A stretch of 64,000 nt of DNA from Piscinibacter sp943370595 (GCA_943370595.1 CALRRO020000002.1:434001-498000), one strand, 5' to 3'. Positions 1-8,518 are shown, numbered from the stretch's first letter. Numbers and translations: made by a program. Notes: generated by a model from the letters alone, not told the origin.

Positions 1-609
1 CTGGCGGAAGGCGGCCTGCAACGGTGATTCAGCTTTCGCCGCCGCGGCCGTCGTGGTCTGCTGCGTGATCTCGATCTGCAATGTGGTCACCGACAGTTCG
101 GCGCTGGCGGATGCGCCGTCGACGCTGGCGCTGAACGACGCCATGCCGAGGCTGGCGCTGATCGTCGTCGTGCTGGACACCGGGGTGGCTGCCGGCGCAT
201 CGACCTGGCTGGCCAGGCGGTCGAGCCGCTGCGCCAGGTCGCCGTAGCCGCGCCGTTCGCCGTGGTGCCGGTGGCCATGGCCGTGCGCGCGGCCGCCACC
301 GCCCTTGTCGTCGTTGCCGCGCAAGGCATCGAACAGTTCATGCGCGAAAGCCTCGGCCGTGTCCTTCAGCGAATCACTGCGTGTCGCGTCGGAGGTGCCT
401 GCCGGCATCAGTGCGCCGAGCGCAGTCATCATCGCCGATACCAGCGGGTTGCCTCGGCGCTGCGGCGCCTCGCTGCGGCGCTCGCCGTCGTCGTCGGGGC
501 ACGGCGCGCAGCGGTGCGCTGATGGACGTGTGCCGGCAGCAGCCGTGTCGGCGGGGGTCGTCCGGGCGGCGGTGGCCGTGGCGTTGAACGTGGTGCTGAG
601 CGCAAGCAT
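1..609 (-). CDS. Hypothetical protein, His-rich linker, 3' end outside window
   Basis: The frame is open from an ATG at 609 down to base 1, giving 203 residues without a stop. GAGGAG lies about 7 bases before the start. I do not recognise the family. Visible parts are a Thr/Ala-rich N-terminus, a hydrophobic stretch near residues 56-70, a likely amphipathic helix around 79-98, a His/Gly-rich stretch near 105-117, a second helix-like part near 121-136, and a Ser/Thr/Ala-rich beta-like region from 145 on with a glutamine/threonine/alanine run near 182-190. No signal peptide is obvious. The biased composition and low-complexity linker suggest a structural or surface-associated protein, but that is a guess. 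The C-terminus is cut by the window edge. Confidence 0.7.
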   Translation of the reverse strand, partial: MLALSTTFNATATAARTTPADTAAAGTRPSAHRCAPCPDDDGERRSEAPQRRGNPLVSAMMTALGALMPAGTSDATRSDSLKDTAEAFAHELFDALRGNDDKGGGGRAHGHGHRHHGERRGYGDLAQRLDRLASQVDAPAATPVSSTTTISASLGMASFSASVDGASASAELSVTTLQIEITQQTTTAAAAKAESPLQAAFRQ

Positions 610-742
610 GGAGGCTCCTCGTGCAAGGGTGACGAAGCGGCCTCGGCAGGCATCACGGGCCGCGGGTGATGCCCGGAATTTCGACACGCTGCGCACGTGC
701 CTGAGCGGCGGCTGGTAACGGTTTGCACGGCACACTGCGCGC

Positions 743-1459
743 ATGCCGTCGACGCCTTCCTTCACCACCGTGCTGCTCCCCGGCCTGGCCTGCGATGCCG
801 AGATCTGGCGCGGGCAGCTCGGCGCGCTGGCCCGCTTCCGGCCGCGGGTCAGCGACGTGCACACCCGCGCCCAGTCACTGCCCGCGATGGCGACGGCGCT
901 GCTGGCCGACCACCCGGGCGATCTGGTGCTGGTCGGTGCCTCGATGGGCGGCCGCATCGCGCTGGAGGCGGCGCGCCAGGCACCGGACCGAGTGCGCGGC
1001 CTCGCGCTGCTGGGCAGCACCGCGCGCGCCGACACCGACGAGCTGCGTGCACTGCGCACCGAGGCGGTGGCGCGTTTCGAGGCCGGCCAGCTGGAGCCCG
1101 TGCTCGATGCCAATGTCTGGTTCGTGTTCCACCGCAGCGCCTGGGACGACGAGCCCTTGCTGGAGCGCTACCGCGCGATGGTGCGCCGCGCCGGCATCGT
1201 GCAGTTGGTGGGGCAGAACCGCGCGATGACCACCGCGCCCGACCTGCGTGCCACGCTCGGCGCGCTGCGCTGTCCGACCCTGGTGGTCTGCGGCGAGGGC
1301 GACGGCGTTACGCCGCCGGCCTGTTCGCGCGAGATCGCCGAGGCCATCCCCGGTGCTCAGCTGGTGTTGCTGCCCGACTGCGGCCACATGCTGTCGATGG
1401 AGAAGCCGGCGCAGGTCAATCACCTGCTGGCCGGCTGGCTGGCCGCGCTGGCCGACTGA
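743..1459 (+). CDS. Alpha/beta-fold hydrolase
   Basis: 238 residues with the layout of a small soluble esterase or hydrolase. The oxyanion strand and LLPGLACD are near residues 10-18. The nucleophile elbow GASMGG places the catalytic Ser at 67. GEGDGVTPP places the acid Asp at 187, and DCGHMLSMEKP places the His at 215, so the full triad is present in family order. There is no signal peptide, so it is probably cytoplasmic. It stands alone: the upstream gene is divergent and the downstream sigma gene is convergent with an 8-base gap. Substrate cannot be told from sequence; lactonase, esterase and C-C hydrolase members share this pattern. Confidence 0.9.
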   Translation: MPSTPSFTTVLLPGLACDAEIWRGQLGALARFRPRVSDVHTRAQSLPAMATALLADHPGDLVLVGASMGGRIALEAARQAPDRVRGLALLGSTARADTDELRALRTEAVARFEAGQLEPVLDANVWFVFHRSAWDDEPLLERYRAMVRRAGIVQLVGQNRAMTTAPDLRATLGALRCPTLVVCGEGDGVTPPACSREIAEAIPGAQLVLLPDCGHMLSMEKPAQVNHLLAGWLAALAD

Positions 1460-1466
1460 GGCCCGC

Positions 1467-2009
1467 TCAGGCCGACAGCTGCCGCCGCGCCCGGTGCAGG
1501 CGCACGAACAGGTTGTCCTCGCTGATCGCCAGTGCGGCGCAGACCTCGTCGGTGTCGCGGTCCTGCAGCAGGCGCAGCTGCACCGCGTCGCGCAGGCCGG
1601 CGGGCAGCGAGCCGATGCGCGCGAGTGTCTGCGCCAGGCGTTCGCGCTGCTCGGCCACCTCGTCGGGACGCGGCTGCGGGCATTCGATGTCGCTGCAGGC
1701 GTCGGACTCGTCGTCGTCGCCCGCGCCGTGGTCCAGGCTGTACAGCGGCGCGCGCTGGCGCACCAGGTCGACGATCTTGTGCTTGAGGATCGCCGTCAGC
1801 CAGGAACGCAGCGCCGAGCGCCCGGCGAAGGCGGCGCGGCCGGAGATCACCGCCTCGAAGACGTCGTGCACCACGTCCTCGGCCAGCACCGGGTCGAGCA
1901 GCCGGCGCTGCGCGAAGCGCACCAGCGCGTCGCGGTGCGAGACCATCTCGGCCCAGTCGACGGCGGCGGGCAGCGGGGCGGCAGCGGAAGCGGCGAGGGC
2001 GGCGTGCAT
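1467..2009 (-). CDS. ECF-like RNA polymerase sigma factor
   Basis: 180 residues. Region 2 lies near residues 25-85 (FAQRRLLDPVLAEDVVHDVF and the SALRSWLTAILKHKIVDLVR segment), and region 4 near 130-180, ending in a helix-turn-helix with SEDNLFVRLHRARRQL. The region 2/4 linker is acidic (DDDESD, residues about 98-103). The ATG at 2009 was chosen because GGAG lies about 9 bases upstream and the family-like part begins shortly after. No anti-sigma gene is adjacent; the divergent neighbour is a two-component system. A GGAACTT sequence upstream (listed separately) could be its own ECF-type -35. Target genes are unknown. Confidence 0.85.
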   Translation of the reverse strand: MHAALAASAAAPLPAAVDWAEMVSHRDALVRFAQRRLLDPVLAEDVVHDVFEAVISGRAAFAGRSALRSWLTAILKHKIVDLVRQRAPLYSLDHGAGDDDESDACSDIECPQPRPDEVAEQRERLAQTLARIGSLPAGLRDAVQLRLLQDRDTDEVCAALAISEDNLFVRLHRARRQLSA

Positions 2010-2080
2010 GGGGTGGCTCCGGGGTGGGTGGTCGATGGCGTGACTGTGGACAGGCCACCTCGCGCCACCCTCACCGAAGC

Positions 2081-2110
2081 TCACGGGAAGATCACATCGG
2101 CGTAAGTTCC
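2081..2110 (-). promoter_or_regulatory. Candidate RpoE-like promoter for the ECF sigma gene
   Basis: Reading toward the sigma gene, GGAACTT (2110-2104) is a perfect match to the classic ECF/RpoE -35. About 15-16 bases further is a C-rich block (TCCCGT) that is only a weak -10. It lies about 95 bases before the start codon of the sigma gene, which would fit autoregulation. The -10 weakness keeps confidence low. Confidence 0.35.
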
Positions 2111-2135
2111 GCCGTCGCGGGCCGACAATCCCGCC

Positions 2136-2864
2136 ATGGCCCCGCCCCCGACCACACCGGCGCACATCCTCGTCGCCGAAGACCAGACCGACATCCGTGA
2201 CCTGCTGGTGATGAACCTGCGCAGCGCCGGCTACGAGGTCACGGCGGTGGCCGACGGGGCCGCGGCGCTGTCGGCGCAGACCGCGCAGCCGCGCGACCTG
2301 CTGGTGCTCGACCTGATGATGCCGGCGCTGGACGGGCTGGAGGTCTGCAAGGCATTGCGCGCGCGCGGCAGCGCGACGCCCATCCTGATGCTGACCGCCA
2401 AGTCGACCGAGCTCGACCGCGTGCTCGGCCTCGAGCTCGGCGCCGACGACTACCTGACCAAGCCCTTCTCGCTGGCCGAGCTGCTGGCGCGTGTGAAGGC
2501 GCTGCTGCGCCGCGCAGAGCTGCTGCGCGCGGCGCAGGCGCAACCCGTCGGTGCCGCCAACACGATCCGCCATGGCGAGCTGGAGATCCAGCCGGCCAAG
2601 CGCCAGGTGCGCTACCGCGGCCAGGCGATCGAGTTCACCGCGCTCGAGTTCGACCTGCTGCTGCACTTCGCCACCCACCCGGGCCACGTGTTCTCGCGCG
2701 CGCAGCTGCTCGACGCCGTCTGGGGCTACAGCCACGACGGCTACGAGCACACCGTCACCACGCACATCAATCGCCTGCGCAACAAGCTCGAGACCGACCC
2801 GATGCGGCCGGAGTTGATCCTCACCGTGCGCGGTGCCGGCTACAAGCTGCGCGAGCAGGCCTGA
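2136..2864 (+). CDS. OmpR/PhoB-family response regulator
   Basis: 242 residues. The receiver domain covers about 10-125 with acidic pocket E15/D16, phospho-acceptor D59 (LLVLDLMMP), Thr near 87 and K109 (YLTKPF). The winged-helix DNA-binding domain covers about 145-240 (EFDLLLHFATHPGHVFSR, then TVTTHINRLRNKLE and the wing VRGAGYKL). It is a DNA-binding transcription regulator activated by its partner kinase. Its stop TGA is followed directly by the kinase ATG, so the pair is translationally coupled. The signal sensed is not evident. Confidence 0.95.
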   Translation: MAPPPTTPAHILVAEDQTDIRDLLVMNLRSAGYEVTAVADGAAALSAQTAQPRDLLVLDLMMPALDGLEVCKALRARGSATPILMLTAKSTELDRVLGLELGADDYLTKPFSLAELLARVKALLRRAELLRAAQAQPVGAANTIRHGELEIQPAKRQVRYRGQAIEFTALEFDLLLHFATHPGHVFSRAQLLDAVWGYSHDGYEHTVTTHINRLRNKLETDPMRPELILTVRGAGYKLREQA

Positions 2865-4409
2865 ATGACGGTTCGTCTGAAGCTGGCGCTGACGGTCATC
2901 GCCACCGGGCTGCTCACCGCGCTGGGCGTGATCGCCGCCGTGCTCTACGCCTTCGAACGTTTCGAGCACGAGACCACCTTCTCGCGCGCCAATGCCTTCC
3001 TCGGCCGCATCACCGCGCAGTACGACGACCTGCTCGACCTGCAGCAGCGCCAGCCCGAGGAGTTCCGCAGCTGGCTGCGCGGGCTGGTGCTGTCCGAGCC
3101 CGACACGCAGCTCTACCTGCTCGACGCGCAAGGCGTCGTGCTGGTGACCAGCGGCGACGCGAAGCTGCCGCCCGACTTCAAGGTGGCGCTCGGCCCGGTG
3201 CGCGAGGCCGCGGCGGTGGCCGAAGGCCGCAGCGGCAACCGCTACGTGATGGGCGACGATCCGGAGCGCATGTCCGACGACGCCGTGATCGCCGCGCGCC
3301 CGGTGCGCCGCGCGACCATCCGCAACGACGGCGAGGCCGCCGGCTGGCTCTACCTCGTCTGCCACAAGAACACGCTGCCGGCCTCACGCTGGGAGGCGCT
3401 GCGCAACAGCCTGGCGCTGCCGGCGATGGTGGCGATCTGCGGCATCGTGGCGCTGACCACGCTGTTCGCCGCGCTGATCATCGCATCCGTCACCCGCCCG
3501 CTGCAGCGCCTGACCGATGCGGTGGCGACGCTGTCGGCGCGCGGCCTCGACGAAGGCGTGGTCGACGCGCCGCAGGCGCTGCTGCCGCCAGCCGGCCGCG
3601 ACGAGTTCGGCCGCCTCACCGAGGCCTTCTCGATGATGCTGCAGACGCTGCAGCGCCAGTGGGCGGCGCTGCGCCGGCTCGACCACTTCCGCCGCGAGGG
3701 CGTCAGCAACCTGTCGCACGACCTGCGCTCGCCGCTGACCGCCACCGCCGCCTGCCTGGAGACGCTGCAGGTGCGCTGGCGCGGCGATTCGGCGCGCGCC
3801 GAGGAGCTGGGCCTGGTCGAGGTGGCGCTGCGCAACACACGCAATGCCGCGCGCTTGGTGCAGTCGCTGGGCGACCTGGCGCGGCTGGACGAACCGAGCT
3901 TTGAACTGCGCCGCGCGCCGGTCGATGCCGGCGAGCTGCTCGACGACATCGCGCTGCGCTTCGGCGACCGCGCGGCGCGGCAGGGCGTGCGCCTGACGGT
4001 CGAGCACGATGCCACCGGCGAGCCGCCGTTCGCTGCGCTGGACATCGAGCTGTTCGAGCGCGCGGTCGCCAACCTGCTCGACAACGCGCTGAAGTTCTGC
4101 CCCGAAGGCGCGGCCATCACGCTGGCGGCGCAGGTCGACGGGGATCGGCTGAACGTGAGCGTCGTCGACACGGGCCCGGGCATTGCCGAAGCCGACCTGC
4201 CGCACCTCTTCGACCGCTTCTACCAGGCCCGCCAGAGCGTCGCGCCGGCCACGGGCGAAGGCGGCAAGGGCCTGGGTCTGGCGATCGTCAAGCGCATCGC
4301 CGAGCTGCACGGCGGCACGGTGCAGGTGCATAGCCGGCCCGGCGAGGGCACACAGGTGCAGATCACGCTGCCGCGGCAGCTGGCCGAGCCCCGCAACGGG
4401 GCAGGGTAA
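2865..4409 (+). CDS. Sensor histidine kinase, partner of the upstream regulator
   Basis: 514 residues. TM1 is about 7-29, followed by a periplasmic domain about 30-183, TM2 about 184-208, and HAMP about 209-265. The dimerisation/phospho-acceptor H-box is SNLSHDLRSP with H285. The ATPase domain has N-box NLLDNALKF, G1 DTGPGIA and G2 GKGLGLAIV. All residues needed for autophosphorylation are in place, so this looks like an active EnvZ-type kinase in the inner membrane. The start ATG abuts the regulator stop. The periplasmic domain has no recognised ligand motif. Confidence 0.95.
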   Translation: MTVRLKLALTVIATGLLTALGVIAAVLYAFERFEHETTFSRANAFLGRITAQYDDLLDLQQRQPEEFRSWLRGLVLSEPDTQLYLLDAQGVVLVTSGDAKLPPDFKVALGPVREAAAVAEGRSGNRYVMGDDPERMSDDAVIAARPVRRATIRNDGEAAGWLYLVCHKNTLPASRWEALRNSLALPAMVAICGIVALTTLFAALIIASVTRPLQRLTDAVATLSARGLDEGVVDAPQALLPPAGRDEFGRLTEAFSMMLQTLQRQWAALRRLDHFRREGVSNLSHDLRSPLTATAACLETLQVRWRGDSARAEELGLVEVALRNTRNAARLVQSLGDLARLDEPSFELRRAPVDAGELLDDIALRFGDRAARQGVRLTVEHDATGEPPFAALDIELFERAVANLLDNALKFCPEGAAITLAAQVDGDRLNVSVVDTGPGIAEADLPHLFDRFYQARQSVAPATGEGGKGLGLAIVKRIAELHGGTVQVHSRPGEGTQVQITLPRQLAEPRNGAG

Positions 4410-4574
4410 GTCCTGCTGCGACGCGCCGAGTCGCCCGCCTACAGTTCGCCCACTGCGCGGCAGGCACCCTCGGGTGCTCGTCAGGGCGGGGGACTGAGGA
4501 GACGTACAAGCGCACCGCGGACAACGCCGGCTGCGCACACCGACAGGCCGCTGAAGCGGCCGATGCAAAATGCG

Positions 4575-4605
4575 AAGGGCGCCAGATCATCGATCTGGCG
4601 CCCTT
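4575..4605. terminator. Strong hairpin, probable intrinsic terminator
   Basis: Two perfect 14-base arms (4575-4588 and 4592-4605) enclose a 3-base loop, with a TTTT run at 4604-4607 and A residues on the other side. It would end the two-component transcript about 165 bases after the kinase stop. Its right arm ends only 10 bases before the start codon of the TSUP gene, so it also occupies that gene's expected ribosome-binding region. Confidence 0.75.
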
Positions 4606-4615
4606 TTCACTTCCC

Positions 4616-5377
4616 ATGACCGAACTGGCCCTCGTCGCACTGGCGTCGCTGTTCGCCGGCTGCGTCGATGCGATCGTCGGAGGCGGCGGCCTCATCCTCG
4701 TGCCGGCGCTGTTCGGCATGTACCCGGGCGCCGCCCCCGCCACGCTGCTGGGCACCAACAAGGGCTCGGGCATCTGGGGCACGGCCTGGGCCACCTGGCA
4801 GTTCTCGCGACGTGTCCAACTGCCCTGGGCCGCGTTGCTGCCGGCGGCCGCCGCGGCGCTGGCCGGCAGCTTCGCCGGCGCCTGGGTGCTCACGCTCGCG
4901 AGCCCCGACGGCCTGCGCAAGGCGCTGCCGATCGTGCTGCTGGCCGTGCTGGCCTACACGCTGGCGCGCAAGGACCTCGGCCGCCACCATGAACCGCGCT
5001 TTCGCGGCCGGGCGCAGACGCTGCTGGCCTGCGCCATCGGTGCCTCGGTGGGCTTCTACGACGGCTTCTTCGGACCCGGCGCCGGCAGCTTCTTCGTCTT
5101 CCTGTTCGTGCGCCTGCTCGGCTTCGACTTCCTCCATGCCTCGGCCAGCGCCAAGCTGCTGAACACCGCCACCAACGCCGCCGCGCTCGCGCTGCTGGCC
5201 GCCAAGGGCCATGTGTGGTGGCACGTCGCGGCCGTGCTGGCGGTGGCCAACGTGGCCGGCAGCCTGATCGGCACGCGGCTGGCGCTGCGCCACGGCGCCG
5301 GATTCGTGCGCGTGGCCTTCATCGTGGTGGTCACCGCGCTGATCGCCAAGACCGGCTGGGACGCCTTCTTCCGCTAG
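4616..5377 (+). CDS. TSUP-family membrane exporter (TauE/SafE type)
   Basis: 253 residues with eight or so hydrophobic segments. The two halves carry the family hallmark repeated near each N-terminus: DAIVGGGGLILVPALF near residues 18-33, and a second GFYDGFFGPGAGSFF near 146-160. These proteins are inner-membrane carriers for sulfur oxoanions or organosulfonates, or for other organic anions; the substrate is not identifiable here. Family members normally begin right at this first helix, so the ATG at 4616 is well supported. No Shine-Dalgarno sequence is visible because a hairpin ends 10 bases upstream. Confidence 0.9.
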   Translation: MTELALVALASLFAGCVDAIVGGGGLILVPALFGMYPGAAPATLLGTNKGSGIWGTAWATWQFSRRVQLPWAALLPAAAAALAGSFAGAWVLTLASPDGLRKALPIVLLAVLAYTLARKDLGRHHEPRFRGRAQTLLACAIGASVGFYDGFFGPGAGSFFVFLFVRLLGFDFLHASASAKLLNTATNAAALALLAAKGHVWWHVAAVLAVANVAGSLIGTRLALRHGAGFVRVAFIVVVTALIAKTGWDAFFR

Positions 5378-5506
5378 CGTGGCCACGGCACTCGAACTGT
5401 GCCGATCGGCCAATTGCGCCACGAACCGCCGCCATTTCCGCCCATCGCCGCCGGGCCGCGTGACTAGCATGGCTGCAGGAATCCGAGTCTGTCCTGCGAG
5501 TCGCCC

Positions 5507-6328
5507 ATGCCCGTCGATCCGAAACTGCGATCCCTGAACATCGATGTCCCGGCCCAGCCGGAGGCGCTGGTCAAGCTGTCGCTGCTGCTGGCCGACGACG
5601 ACATCAACCTGCAGGCGCTCAGCGCGCTGGTCACCGGCGACATGGCGCTCGCCTCGGCGGTGCTCAAGGCCGTCAACTCGTCGCTGTACGGCCTGAGCGG
5701 CCGCGTGCAGAGCGTGCAGCAGGCGATCACCTACCTGGGCACGCGCGAGGTCGCGGCCGTCACATTCGAGATGGGCCTGAAGGCCGTCTTCCCGACCGCG
5801 CCCGAGCTCGACCCGGTCTGGGAGCGTGCCAGCGCACGCGGCCTGCTGATGGGCCGCATCGGCATGGCGCTGAGCGTCGACCCCTGGGCGGCCCACTCCG
5901 CCGGCCTGTTCGAGGAATGCGGCAAGGCCGTTCTGTTCCGCCACGCGCCCGAACGCTACAAGCCACTGCTGCGCGCCGCCGAGAGCGACGAAGACCTGCT
6001 GCTGCTCGAGCACGACGAATTCGGCGTCAGCCACGATGCGCTGGGCGCCGCGCTGTGCGAGACCTGGGGCCTGGCGCCCGCGGCGGTCAACAGCGTGCGC
6101 TACCACGTGATGGTCAACGCCACGCTGCAGCTGCCGATGCAGGTGCCGCGCCGTGCGATCTGCGCGATCTCGGCACTGGCCAATGCGCTGATGACCGACC
6201 CGGACACCGTCGACGTGGTGGCCGCCAAGGTCGCGCCGCAGGCCGAGCTCGACCCGCTGCTGGTCGTGCGCGGCGTGCGCAAGGTGCAGGAGCAGATCGA
6301 GAACGCGGTGGCGCGCGAGCGCGCCTGA
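5507..6328 (+). CDS. HDOD-domain protein
   Basis: 273 residues, of which about 20-215 form an HDOD domain: LVKLSLLLADDDINLQALSALVTGD, then SAVLKAVNSSLYGL and the QAITYLGTREVAAV helix typical of the family. HDOD is an HD-related fold that usually lacks the metal-binding residues and acts in signalling or stress control. There is no receiver, EAL or GGDEF partner domain, so it is a stand-alone form. It is convergent with the LacI-type gene with a 10-base gap. The ribosome site is weak. Confidence 0.85.
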   Translation: MPVDPKLRSLNIDVPAQPEALVKLSLLLADDDINLQALSALVTGDMALASAVLKAVNSSLYGLSGRVQSVQQAITYLGTREVAAVTFEMGLKAVFPTAPELDPVWERASARGLLMGRIGMALSVDPWAAHSAGLFEECGKAVLFRHAPERYKPLLRAAESDEDLLLLEHDEFGVSHDALGAALCETWGLAPAAVNSVRYHVMVNATLQLPMQVPRRAICAISALANALMTDPDTVDVVAAKVAPQAELDPLLVVRGVRKVQEQIENAVARERA

Positions 6329-6338
6329 GCGATCCGGG

Positions 6339-7415
6339 TCAGACGCGGCGCGTCGTCTCGCGCACCACCAGCTCCAGCGGTGGCACCGGCGTCTGCGCCA
6401 CGTGGTGGCCGAGCAGCTCGAGCAGCGCCTGCGCGACCGCCAGCCCCAGCTCGTAGATCGGCTGGCGGATCGTCGTCATCGGCGGCGTCGCGTACGCGGC
6501 GCCCGGCAGGTCATCGACGCCGAGGATGGAGACGTCGTCGGGCACGCGCACGCCGCGCCGGTACATCGCCATGCGCGCGCCGAAGGCCGTCTGGTCGTTG
6601 GCGGCATACACCGCGGTGAACGGCTGGCCGCTGTCGAGTAGCCGGTTCATCGCCAGCAGGCCGCCGCTTTCCATGAAGTCACCCTGCACGACCAGCTCGG
6701 GCTTCACCGGCAGGCCGGCCTCGCGCAAGGCGCGTTCGTAGCCGGCACGCCGCTCGGTCGCGTCGATGTGGTCGGCCGGGCCGGCGATGTGGGCGATGCT
6801 GCGGTGGCCGAGGCTGAGCAGGTGGCGCGTCGCCAGGTAACCGCCGCCCTCCTGGTCGAAGCAGAAGGCGCGCACCTGTGGTGCGTCCAGCTGCCGGCCG
6901 GTGACGACGATCGGCTGGTGGCGTGCGAACTCGGCGATCTGCGCGTCGTCGAGGTGGCCGGTCAGGATGACCAGGCCGTCGATGCGCCGCGCCATCAGCA
7001 GGCGCACCCGCTCGGCTTCCTCGGCGGCGTCCCAGTGCCCGCTGACGATGATCGGTGCGTAGCCGGTGCCGGCCAGGCCCGCCTCGATGCCCTTCATCGC
7101 ACGGCCGTAGAACGGGCTCTCGACGTCCTGCGTCAGGATGCCGACCGTCATCGTCGTGCCGGTCTTCAGGCTGCGTGCGAACAGGTTGGGGCGGAAGTCC
7201 AGCTTGCGGATCGCCGCCTCCACCGCCTGCCGCTTGTCGGAGGTCACCCGCGCCGTGCCGTTGAGGATGCGCGACACCGTGCTCGGCGAGACGCCCGCTT
7301 CGCGGGCGACGTCCAGGACCGTGATGGCGGAAGGCGGAGAGTCGATGTCTGAAGTCGCTGCCACGGGACGGAATTCGGGAGGGGTCGCACGAATTGTGCA
7401 CGTCGGGGCGGCCAT
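6339..7415 (-). CDS. LacI-family repressor of the beta-glucoside locus
   Basis: Up to 358 residues. The helix-turn-helix and hinge (ITVLDVAREAGVSPSTVSRIL) are near residues 31-51, followed by a periplasmic-binding-like sugar-sensing domain to the end. The ATG at 7415 overlaps a LacI-type operator and a possible -10, and has no Shine-Dalgarno sequence. The in-frame GTG at 7364 (17 codons later) keeps the whole DNA-binding domain and may be the true start. The gene is divergent from the GH5 gene. Operators at its own start and at the downstream ABC operon suggest it represses itself and the sugar genes until a cello- or beta-gluco-oligosaccharide binds; the ligand is inferred from the neighbours. 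Confidence 0.9.
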   Translation of the reverse strand: MAAPTCTIRATPPEFRPVAATSDIDSPPSAITVLDVAREAGVSPSTVSRILNGTARVTSDKRQAVEAAIRKLDFRPNLFARSLKTGTTMTVGILTQDVESPFYGRAMKGIEAGLAGTGYAPIIVSGHWDAAEEAERVRLLMARRIDGLVILTGHLDDAQIAEFARHQPIVVTGRQLDAPQVRAFCFDQEGGGYLATRHLLSLGHRSIAHIAGPADHIDATERRAGYERALREAGLPVKPELVVQGDFMESGGLLAMNRLLDSGQPFTAVYAANDQTAFGARMAMYRRGVRVPDDVSILGVDDLPGAAYATPPMTTIRQPIYELGLAVAQALLELLGHHVAQTPVPPLELVVRETTRRV

Positions 7416-7421
7416 GATAAC
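7394..7421 (+). promoter_or_regulatory. Candidate promoter of the GH5 gene
   Basis: TTGTGC at 7394-7399 and GATAAC at 7416-7421 are spaced by 16 bases. The -10 lies inside the LacI-type operator at 7415-7428, so bound repressor would block it. Matches to consensus are moderate (4 of 6 each). On the opposite strand TTGATC and TATCAT could serve the repressor gene with a 19-base spacer. Confidence 0.35.
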
Positions 7422-7428
7422 GTTTTCA
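7415..7428. promoter_or_regulatory. LacI-type operator 1
   Basis: TGATAACGTTTTCA is an imperfect palindrome around AACGTT and differs by one base from the operator at 8558-8571. It sits between the divergent repressor and GH5 genes and overlaps the annotated ATG of the repressor, so it probably controls both. Confidence 0.65.
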
Positions 7429-7480
7429 CATCAACTCTGATCAACCCTGCCGGTCGTGACCGGCGCGAAAGGACGCCGGC

Positions 7481-8518
7481 GTGCCTGTCTCGACCTGGAT
7501 GAAACCCCTGCTGGGCCTGCTCGCCGTGCTGGCGGCGGGCGCGGCGTTCGCCTGCAGCAACGAGCAGCCGCCAGCCGAGCGCGCGGCCAGCTGCAACCGG
7601 CTCCTCGCGCGCAGCATCAACTTCGGCAACATGCTGGACCACGCCCGCGAGGGCATGGCCGGGCCGATGCTGCGCGACGAGTTCATCAGCCTGACGGCCG
7701 AGGCCGGCTTCACCGCCATCCGCCTGCCGGTGCGCTGGGACGCGCGCGCCGGCATCCAGCCGCCGTACCGCATCGCGCCGGACTTCTTCGAGCGCGTCGA
7801 CGGCGTCGTGCAGATGGCGCTGAAGCACAAGCTGGCGATCGTGCTCGACATGCACCACTACGCCAACATGATGCTTGAGCCGGCCGCCGAGCGGGAGCGC
7901 TTCTTGGCCATCTGGCGCCAGGTGGCCGAGCACTACCGCGATGCGCCGCCGACGGTGCTGTTCGAGCTGCTCAACGAGCCCAATCGCGAGCTGACGCGGG
8001 AGCGCTGGAACGAGGCGCTGGCCGCGGTGCTGCCGGTCGTGCGCGAGAGCAACCCGCAGCGCACGCTGATCGTCGGCGGCGGCGACTGGAACAGCGGCCC
8101 AGCGTTGGAGAGCCTGAAGCTGCCGGCCGACGACCGCAACCTGATCGCCACATTCCACTACTACGAGCCGATGGCGGTGACACACCAGGGCGCCGAATGG
8201 GTCATCGGCGCCGGCGCCTGGGTCGGCACCACCTGGCGCGGCACACCGGCCGAGATGCAGAAGCTGCGCGACGACTTCGACCGCGTGCAGCGCTGGGCGG
8301 AACGCGAGAAGCGGCCGATGCTGCTCGGCGAGTTCGGTGCCTATTCGCGCGCCGACGAAGCCACCCGCATCGCCTGGACGCGTGCGGTGCGCGAGCAGGC
8401 CGAGGCGCGCGGCTTCTCGTGGGCCTACTGGGAGCTGGCGTCGAGCTTCGGCGTGCTGGAGCCGCTGTCGCTGCAATGGCGCCGGCCTTTGCTCGAGGCG
8501 TTGCTGCCGCGCCGCTGA
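7481..8518 (+). CDS. Exported GH5-family glycoside hydrolase (cellulase-like)
   Basis: 345 residues. GTG at 7481 was chosen because AAAGGA lies 7 bases upstream; ATG at 7499 is an alternative. A signal peptide covers about 1-25 and ends AAFAC; it could be a type I site or a poor lipobox. The TIM barrel shows GH5 marks: RLPVRW (81-86), DMHHY (123-127), the acid/base in ELLNEP (E166), FHYYEP (225-230) and the nucleophile in LLGEFG (E284), then WAYWEL. This fits an endo-beta-glucanase acting in the periplasm or outside, providing oligosaccharides for the downstream transporter and GH1 enzyme. Exact linkage specificity is unknown. Confidence 0.9.
   Translation: MPVSTWMKPLLGLLAVLAAGAAFACSNEQPPAERAASCNRLLARSINFGNMLDHAREGMAGPMLRDEFISLTAEAGFTAIRLPVRWDARAGIQPPYRIAPDFFERVDGVVQMALKHKLAIVLDMHHYANMMLEPAAERERFLAIWRQVAEHYRDAPPTVLFELLNEPNRELTRERWNEALAAVLPVVRESNPQRTLIVGGGDWNSGPALESLKLPADDRNLIATFHYYEPMAVTHQGAEWVIGAGAWVGTTWRGTPAEMQKLRDDFDRVQRWAEREKRPMLLGEFGAYSRADEATRIAWTRAVREQAEARGFSWAYWELASSFGVLEPLSLQWRRPLLEALLPRR

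Noticed and set aside
1467..3365. Longer minus-strand form (632 codons) of the ECF sigma factor
   Set aside because: The extra N-terminal part is antisense to the response regulator and kinase; the ATG at 2009 has a ribosome site and gives the family length.
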